NCBI GenBank assembly: GCA_030605675.1
Contig: JAUWHV010000161.1
Location: forward strand, 1 to 8,789
Source of the DNA: Deltaproteobacteria bacterium
Lineage (GTDB): Bacteria > Desulfobacterota > Dissulfuribacteria > Dissulfuribacterales > UBA3076
Length of the DNA: 8,789 bases
Direction of reading: 5' to 3'
The notes below the pieces were generated by a model that saw only the letters and a program-made list of their open reading frames with translations, was not told the origin of the DNA and did no database searches. The position numbers and the translations under genes were made by a program. This document shows, piece by piece, positions 4,972 to 8,789 of this stretch (position 1 is the first letter of the stretch; every line of letters starts with the position of its first letter).

Positions 4972-5634
4972 TCATATCCTTTCACGAATGACAAGGACAT
5001 CAAGACGATCAGCTGCATCCTCAATAACATCTGAGATTTCGGTAATCTGTCGCACGAATCTCTCCAGGTGGATCTTATGGATAAGGGGAAGTCCGGAGCG
5101 GTATATAGTCCTCATCATGGCGCACTCTTTGTCGTCGATCTCCGATTCCATAATGCCTATAGCAGCGATCTTTTGCCGGATGGTTGCCAGATTGTCAGCC
5201 CCATGCAAGGTTTCGCAAGGCGCAAAGAGCCTCACCGCCTCCTGAAAGATACGGAACATCTTTACAATGGTCTCAAAGATTTCGTGTAGGGTTTGCTTGT
5301 AATCCTCCGGCACATCAGGGCTTTGGTATACCACGAGGTCAGAAGCTTTCTCGACTTTATTGGCGATCTTATCCACCAACCCTGTCATCATATAGATATC
5401 TTTTCGTTCGATGGCGGGAAAGGCTCCGGAGTATAGGTGCTCGCCGATCTTTCTATGCAGTATATCAGCCTCGGTTTCAGCAGAGTCGCAGTTTCTATGA
5501 GTCGATTCACATCTGGCTCTATCACCCTGAAGGAAGGCCTCGAGACAACCATTGAAACAGCCCAGGCATCCCCCTACCTTTTGAACATGCTCATCAATGA
5601 CTTCCTTAGCTTTTCTTTCCTTTTCGGTAAACAT
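4972..5634 (-). CDS. DUF47 (PhoU-like) family protein, putative phosphate transport regulator
   Basis: This 220-residue, mostly helical protein matches the DUF47/PhoU_div family. Diagnostic stretches are ETEADILHRKIGEHLYSGAF (53-72), ERKDIYMMTGLVDKIANKVE (76-95) and ISDVIEDAADRLDVLVIRER (200-219). The two acidic patches around 53-57 and 203-209 occupy the places of the metal-binding E/DxxxD motifs of PhoU-like bundles. Family members usually accompany Pit-type phosphate transporters and are thought to control phosphate uptake in the cytoplasm; no Pit gene is in this window. The N terminus is unusual in having five cysteines (23, 26, 30, 42, 49; C-x2-C-x3-C). ATG 5634 has AAGGGA about 8 bases upstream. 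It heads the minus-strand cluster that ends with pyrophosphatase; a 109-base gap with its own promoter motif separates it from the next gene. Confidence 0.9.
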   Translation of the reverse strand: MFTEKERKAKEVIDEHVQKVGGCLGCFNGCLEAFLQGDRARCESTHRNCDSAETEADILHRKIGEHLYSGAFPAIERKDIYMMTGLVDKIANKVEKASDLVVYQSPDVPEDYKQTLHEIFETIVKMFRIFQEAVRLFAPCETLHGADNLATIRQKIAAIGIMESEIDDKECAMMRTIYRSGLPLIHKIHLERFVRQITEISDVIEDAADRLDVLVIRERI

Positions 5635-5730
5635 GTAAAGTTCCCTTTTGCCGCGTCACATGCTTTATCAAACCGGCTTCGGCTTTTCAGAAAAAAGAGT
5701 CGATCCAATTCTCTGAATTAGCTTTTTTTA

Positions 5731-5759
5731 AACCACAGAAATGTTACGGTTTTATTAAG
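5731..5759 (-). promoter_or_regulatory. Pho-box-like motif upstream of the DUF47 gene
   Basis: On the minus strand CTTAATAAAACCGTAACATT, then TCTGTGGTT, splits into three ~11-bp units beginning CTTAAT, CGTAAC and TGTGGT. It is the counterpart of 4913-4940. Sitting about 100 bases before a PhoU-like gene, it is a candidate binding site for a phosphate-responsive regulator. A matching -10 is not obvious here. Confidence 0.4.
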
Positions 5760-5845
5760 ATAATGTTAGCCCTCCGTTTTTTTTAGATACTCAATATCTT
5801 ACGGGAAATTAGACGTCTCGGAACTTCTAACTCCTTTCTATGAAA

Positions 5846-5870
5846 GAGATTCCTTCGCTTCGCAATGACA
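5846..5870. repeat. Possible fragment of a dispersed intergenic repeat
   Basis: GAGATTCCTTCGCTTCGCAA followed by TGACA, with two tandem CTTCG units, resembles the short GAGATTGC-TTCGC-AATGACA tracts I recall from intergenic regions of many bacterial genomes. Only one copy is in this window, so its repeat nature cannot be shown here. Confidence 0.3.
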
Positions 5871-6004
5871 GTAACGGGAATTTTTGAGAAGTTACTTGGA
5901 ACGTTACCAAGTCTTGGAGTTGGCGAGGTTGGTGTAGCTGTAACGAGTATCTAATAAAGCCTTAATAGAAATCTAATTTTTATTTGGTATACGATTAGTC
6001 ACAC

Positions 6005-6967
6005 ATGGTAGATTCTGTTTTAATTCTATTTGTCCTTGGGTTTGTCTTACTAATTAAGGGGGCTGATTTCCTGACGGATGGAGCCTGTTCCGTTGCTGAA
6101 AAGCTAAAAGTATCAGACCTTGCTATCGGTTTAACCATTGTTTCTTTTGGAACCACCCTTCCGGAGTTTGTGGTTAGTATTATTGCCAACGGTAGAGGAA
6201 ATAGCGGAATTGCCATCGGCAATATCCTGGGGAGTAATATCAGCAATATTTTGCTCGTCCTGGGAGTATCAGCAATAATTTCACCAATTATCATCAGGAG
6301 AAAAACAGTATGGGTGGAAATACCTCTGAGCTTTATGGCTGTTTTTATACTGGGGGTCTTAGTAAATGACGACCTGCTCTATGGAGCGACCTCTTCAGTT
6401 TTAAGCAAGAGTGACGGTGTGGTGCTCCTCTTTTTTTTCGCCATTTTTATGGTATATGTCTCCACCATTCCCAGACAGGACAGTAAGAATGAACAACATG
6501 AACTGAAACAAATCAAAACATGGCCTGTGGTTTTAATGATTCTCGGGGGATCAGTCGCCATATTTCTGGGAGGAAAATGGGTTGTTGATGGGGCTGTTCA
6601 TTTAGCGAGGATTTTGGGAATGAGGGAGTCTGTTATTGGATTGACTATTGTAGCGATGGGAACTTCTCTACCGGAATTAGCGACTTGTGCTATTGCCTCT
6701 TATAAGAAAAAAACCGATATCTCAATGGGAAATGTGCTAGGTTCAAATATTCTCAATATCTTTTGGGTATTAGGTTGCAGCTCCATTATTCAGCCTATTC
6801 CTTTTCAAAAAGGTACCAATTCAGATTTGGGATTTACCATGCTTGTCAGCCTGTTGCTATTTTTGATGATGTTTATTGGCAAAAGCAAAGTCCTGCATAG
6901 ACGGAAGGGCGCGCTGTTTCTTCTTTTATACTGCTCTTATATGACATTTGCTTTTATTAAGGGCTAA
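6005..6967 (+). CDS. Calcium/sodium antiporter family protein (CaCA, YrbG-like)
   Basis: A 320-residue inner-membrane protein with about ten hydrophobic segments in two inverted halves, the build of K+-independent Na+/Ca2+ exchangers. The alpha-1 repeat is GTTLPEFVVSIIANGRGNSG (49-68) plus GNILGSNISN (72-81). The alpha-2 repeat is GTSLPELATCAIASYKKKTD (219-238) plus GNVLGSNILN (242-251). The glutamates at 54 and 224 are the usual cation ligands. The two halves are joined by a cytosolic loop (QDSKNEQHELKQIK, ~158-171). It would exchange Ca2+ (or a related cation) against Na+ or H+. The start ATG 6005 fits the family N terminus but has no clear Shine-Dalgarno. It is transcribed divergently from the DUF47 cluster and convergently with mgtE, from which a hairpin at 6997-7013 separates it. 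The family is secure; the ion pair is inferred. Confidence 0.93.
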   Translation: MVDSVLILFVLGFVLLIKGADFLTDGACSVAEKLKVSDLAIGLTIVSFGTTLPEFVVSIIANGRGNSGIAIGNILGSNISNILLVLGVSAIISPIIIRRKTVWVEIPLSFMAVFILGVLVNDDLLYGATSSVLSKSDGVVLLFFFAIFMVYVSTIPRQDSKNEQHELKQIKTWPVVLMILGGSVAIFLGGKWVVDGAVHLARILGMRESVIGLTIVAMGTSLPELATCAIASYKKKTDISMGNVLGSNILNIFWVLGCSSIIQPIPFQKGTNSDLGFTMLVSLLLFLMMFIGKSKVLHRRKGALFLLLYCSYMTFAFIKG

Positions 6968-6996
6968 AGTGCTGTCTTTATCCATGTAAATTTGAA

Positions 6997-7020
6997 GCGG
7001 GCTTACGGCCCGCCCTTTAA
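6997..7020. terminator. Hairpin between antiporter gene and mgtE, probable terminator
   Basis: GCGGGC (6997-7002) pairs with GCCCGC (7008-7013) around the loop TTACG, 30 bases after the antiporter stop. The + strand continues CCTTTAACTAACACTTTTTT, so the U-run is not immediate. The position between convergent genes suggests it could end transcription from both sides. Confidence 0.5.
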
Positions 7021-7114
7021 CTAACACTTTTTTCAAATTGATGTCTCGGAAGCGAAACCCAAGCCTTTTTATCAAAATCTACCGGACACTCATGATACTG
7101 AAAGTCTGCAAATA

Positions 7115-7657
7115 TTAGAACTTCAGCCACCATTTTGCTATTGAAAAATAAATCAATAAACCGGTGGCATCTAAAAGGGTGGTGATAAGGGGGTTGCTCA
7201 CGACAGCGGGGTCGAGTTTTATTTTTGTCAAAATTATCGGCAATAAACTCCCAATTAAATTTGCCAATAAGACGATTATAATTACTGACATCCCGGCTAC
7301 TTGGCCCACCGCTGCACCGCCCTTCCAAAAGGAGCTCCATAGCCAAAGGACGCCCCCAAGCGTAACCCCCAATAAGAGACCGACCAGTAGCTCTCTTTTC
7401 ACAACACCAAACCAATTTCTCAGGCTTAAGTCTCCAATGGCTATGGCCCTTATGACCAGGGTAGCTGATTGCGTGCCGGTATTGCCTCCGCAGCCGATCA
7501 ACACAGGCATGAAAAAGGCCAAGGCGACGATGGCGGTTAAGGTTTCCTCAAAGGCAGCGACAACGCTTGCTGAAAGAAAAAGCGCCACCAGCAGGAGAGA
7601 TAACCATACAATCCGCTTCCGATACAAAGTCCAAACAGAGGCAGTGCTATAGCTCGT
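7115..7657 (-). CDS. mgtE: MgtE membrane half, in frame downstream of an internal TAG
   Basis: This is the second half of one mgtE gene: the frame is the same as 7658-8461 and only one TAG separates them. It reads TSYSTASVWTLYRKRIVWLS, then about five membrane helices. The MgtE hallmark GGNTGTQSATLVIRAIAIGD is present and LDPAVVSNPLITTLLDATGL carries the conserved Asp of the pore ion site. It ends at TAA as ...YFSIAKWWLKF. All pore motifs look intact, with no further stop or frameshift, so it has not decayed. If translated alone it could begin at TTG 7627 or another internal codon, but none has a good ribosome binding site. Alone it would form a channel pore without its Mg2+-sensing gate; with readthrough the full protein would be 448 residues, a normal MgtE length. 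Confidence 0.85.
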   Translation of the reverse strand, partial: TSYSTASVWTLYRKRIVWLSLLLVALFLSASVVAAFEETLTAIVALAFFMPVLIGCGGNTGTQSATLVIRAIAIGDLSLRNWFGVVKRELLVGLLLGVTLGGVLWLWSSFWKGGAAVGQVAGMSVIIIVLLANLIGSLLPIILTKIKLDPAVVSNPLITTLLDATGLLIYFSIAKWWLKF

Positions 7658-7660
7658 CTA
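7658..7660 (-). other. In-frame amber codon interrupting mgtE
   Basis: The + strand CTA at 7658-7660 is TAG on the coding strand, within TTG TAG ACG. Start-to-amber (804 bases) and amber-to-TAA (543 bases) are both multiples of three, so this is a substitution rather than a frameshift. Confidence 0.9.
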
Positions 7661-8461
7661 CAAGGGAAAAATGCTGGCCCCTTTCTGGATATCTTCTGTG
7701 ACTTCCTCTTCCAATACATCGAGGATATCGTCCACTGTCACAATTCCTAACAATACATTTTCCGAATCGATTACAGGCAAGGCAAACAGATTGTAGCGTT
7801 TTGTTAGCTCAATGGCCTTCTCCTGGTCTTCATGCGCCGATATCGAAACAAACCTTTTATCCATAAGAGATTCAACTTTTTGTTCCGGGTCTGCCAGGAT
7901 CAATCTCCGCAAAGGTATATCGTCGAGCAAATGCCACTTTTCATCCACTACATAAGTTATATGAATTGTTTCGGCGTCACGCCCATACCGGTGAATGTGC
8001 TCCAATGCCTGCTCAATCGTCCAATGAGGGCGAATGGCGACGTATTCCGGTGTCATCAACCGCCCAACACTTTCTTCCGGATAACCAAGTAACTCCAGTG
8101 ACTCTCTGCGAATATCTGAAGAGAGTAAATTCAAAAGCCTCTGCGTTATTTCTCCTGGAAGTTCTTCAAATAACTCTGTTCTATCATCGGGTGATAATTC
8201 TGAAATAATATCTCGAACATGTTCGTTACTCATTTCCTGAAGAAGCGCCATTTGTTTATTGGACTCAACCTCACTAAATACACTGGCGGCCTGTTGTTTA
8301 TGCAATAAACGGAAAAGGATGACCGCCTCTTCTACTCTTATATTTTCAAATAAATCAGCTACGTCCGGAGACGGCCAACCAGATAGTATTTCCTTAAGCC
8401 TTCGCCAATCCTTTTGTTTGACTAATTCTTGAATCTTGCTCTCAACAAATTCACCTGGCAT
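7658..8461 (-). CDS. mgtE: MgtE cytosolic half (N domain and CBS pair), ended by in-frame TAG
   Basis: MgtE is a Mg2+-gated magnesium channel/transporter of the inner membrane; this part is the cytosolic sensor. Residues ~20-130 are the all-helical N domain (superhelix repeats such as SPDVADLFENIRVEEAVILF and LSPDDRTELFEELPGE). Residues ~131-255 are two CBS units (ESVGRLMTPEYVAIRPHWTI and VESLMDKRFVSISAHEDQEK, then LFALPVIDSENVLLGIVTVD). The frame then reads EDIQKGASIFPL and stops at TAG, precisely in the linker to the first membrane helix, where homologues as I recall them carry Lys or Glu; AAG or GAG to TAG is one base change. ATG 8461 has a near-perfect AAAGGAGG Shine-Dalgarno 7 bases upstream. 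It is divergent from the PHA-family gene. As written, the cell would make only a soluble sensor domain. Confidence 0.9.
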   Translation of the reverse strand: MPGEFVESKIQELVKQKDWRRLKEILSGWPSPDVADLFENIRVEEAVILFRLLHKQQAASVFSEVESNKQMALLQEMSNEHVRDIISELSPDDRTELFEELPGEITQRLLNLLSSDIRRESLELLGYPEESVGRLMTPEYVAIRPHWTIEQALEHIHRYGRDAETIHITYVVDEKWHLLDDIPLRRLILADPEQKVESLMDKRFVSISAHEDQEKAIELTKRYNLFALPVIDSENVLLGIVTVDDILDVLEEEVTEDIQKGASIFPL

Positions 8462-8657
8462 TTTAATTCCTCCTTTGGGCTGTACAGGACATAGAGCATA
8501 TTTATTTTGGCTGAAAAGGGTGCTTGTGAAAAAGAAGTGAAAAGTGACTTGAAAATATATCTGTTATGGTATATGGAAAGGAAGCATGCCCGGTCTGTCT
8601 GTGGCGGTGAACAGAGACCGGAAGACAAAGCTTCTTATGTGGAGGCGCAATCCGTTT
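8462..8657. promoter_or_regulatory. Divergent intergenic region between mgtE and the PHA-family gene, with a leader hairpin
   Basis: The mgtE Shine-Dalgarno (minus strand, AAAGGAGG at 8476-8469) is at the left end. For the + strand, TTGAAA (8549-8554) and TATGGA (8572-8577) are spaced 17 bases apart and could be a weak promoter. Downstream, CCGGTCT (8590-8596) pairs with AGACCGG (8615-8621), and CTGT (8599-8602) with ACAG (8611-8614) after a 2-base bulge, giving an 11-pair hairpin in the putative leader of the PHA-family gene. No magnesium riboswitch that I can recognise lies upstream of mgtE. Confidence 0.4.
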
Positions 8658-8789
8658 ATGGTCGACATTCAACTTAAGATGGGACATGCATACGCTCGTG
8701 AAGAAGCAAAGAGACGCATAGAGCCGTCTATTAACAAGACCGCAGAGTCCTTTGGTCTCAGATTTCAATGGCATGGGGATGTGTGTAAC
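8658..8789 (+). CDS. Polyhydroxyalkanoic acid system family protein, N-terminal part (3' end outside window)
   Basis: Forty-four codons are visible before the edge: MVDIQLKMGHAYAREEAKRR, then IEPSINKTAESFGLRFQWHG and DVCN. The pattern I.....H.Y.REEA..RI......ES.GLRF.W.GD matches the start of the PHA-system family (PHA_gran_rgn type), small proteins often near polyhydroxyalkanoate genes, of poorly defined function and possibly granule-associated. ATG 8658 is chosen because family similarity begins right after it; GGAGG (8641-8645) lies 12 bases upstream, a slightly long spacing. In-frame ATGs at 8637 and 8586 (the latter with AAGGA 5 bases before it) are alternatives but would add a non-conserved basic leader through the hairpin. 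Confidence is moderate because only the first part is seen. Confidence 0.68.
   Translation, partial: MVDIQLKMGHAYAREEAKRRIEPSINKTAESFGLRFQWHGDVCN

Larger units (their letters stand above)
5635..6004. other. 370-bp divergent intergenic region (DUF47 / antiporter)
   Basis: No gene is visible. From left to right it holds the DUF47 leader with an AATTC-TCT-GAATT hairpin (5707-5719), the motif shared with the 81-residue gene (5731-5759), and a T-run (5778-5785). Next come a GAGATTCCTTCGCTTCGCAA, TGACA tract (5846-5870) and a 6-bp-stem inverted repeat ACTTGG/CCAAGT around AACGTT (5894-5912). An AT-rich stretch precedes the antiporter start. I could not pick a convincing promoter for the antiporter; TATACG (5988-5993) is the best -10-like hexamer but lacks a well-spaced -35. 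Confidence 0.6.

Noticed and set aside
7017..7127. Short minus-strand frame after mgtE (M V A E V L I F A D F Q Y H E C ... K S V S)
   Set aside because: It looks protein-like for ~36 codons, but it overlaps the mgtE end in another frame, has no ribosome binding site and resembles nothing I recognise. It could be a remnant; support is too thin to annotate.
7627..7660. Frameshift as the cause of the mgtE split
   Set aside because: Both halves are in the same frame and only the TAG separates them, so it is a point change, not an indel.

Overview
The window looks like a chromosomal segment of an anaerobic, sulfate-reducer-like Desulfobacterota (former Deltaproteobacteria). The reasons are the tail of an MvhD-type hydrogenase/heterodisulfide reductase iron-sulfur subunit with a C-terminal winged helix, a CBS/DRTGG-containing family II pyrophosphatase, a DUF47 PhoU-like protein and a PHA-system family protein. 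The assignment rests on recalled family distributions, not a search. There is no rRNA, tRNA, CRISPR array or recognisable insertion sequence.

Layout. 2-532 (+): end of an MvhD-like subunit. 533-775: an intergenic region built of 7-bp repeats with a long inverted repeat. 776-1798 (-): tRNA-dihydrouridine synthase DusB, whose stop codon lies inside a second 7-bp repeat array. 1799-2834: a compact TumE/TumA-type toxin-antitoxin pair (+) between two ~60-bp direct repeats. The right-hand repeat is the real 3' end of the pyrophosphatase gene and the left-hand one is a decayed copy of it. 2786-5634 (-): a phosphate-flavoured cluster of a DUF47 PhoU-like protein, an unrecognised 81-residue protein, a 50-residue single-span membrane protein overlapping it by ATGA, and the 546-residue CBS-type Mn-dependent pyrophosphatase. 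6005-6967 (+): a calcium/sodium antiporter-family protein. 7115-8461 (-): the magnesium channel/transporter MgtE, broken by one in-frame TAG exactly between its cytosolic and membrane halves. 8658-8789 (+): the start of a polyhydroxyalkanoic-acid-system family protein that runs off the edge.

How the parts may work together. DUF47 proteins are linked to phosphate transport and pyrophosphatase makes phosphate, so the minus-strand cluster is plausibly a phosphate/pyrophosphate module. A shared ~28-bp motif upstream of both the DUF47 gene and the 81-residue gene has an 11-bp spacing reminiscent of Pho boxes and may co-regulate them. The two cation transporters lie beside this cluster, but no direct link is visible.

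The best leads are: (1) the amber codon in an otherwise undamaged mgtE (recent nonsense mutation, sequence error, or readthrough/pyrrolysine); (2) the toxin-antitoxin cassette bounded by a duplicated pyrophosphatase 3' end, which resembles integration into a gene's 3' end; (3) the two uncharacterised small proteins in the phosphate cluster with the shared promoter motif.
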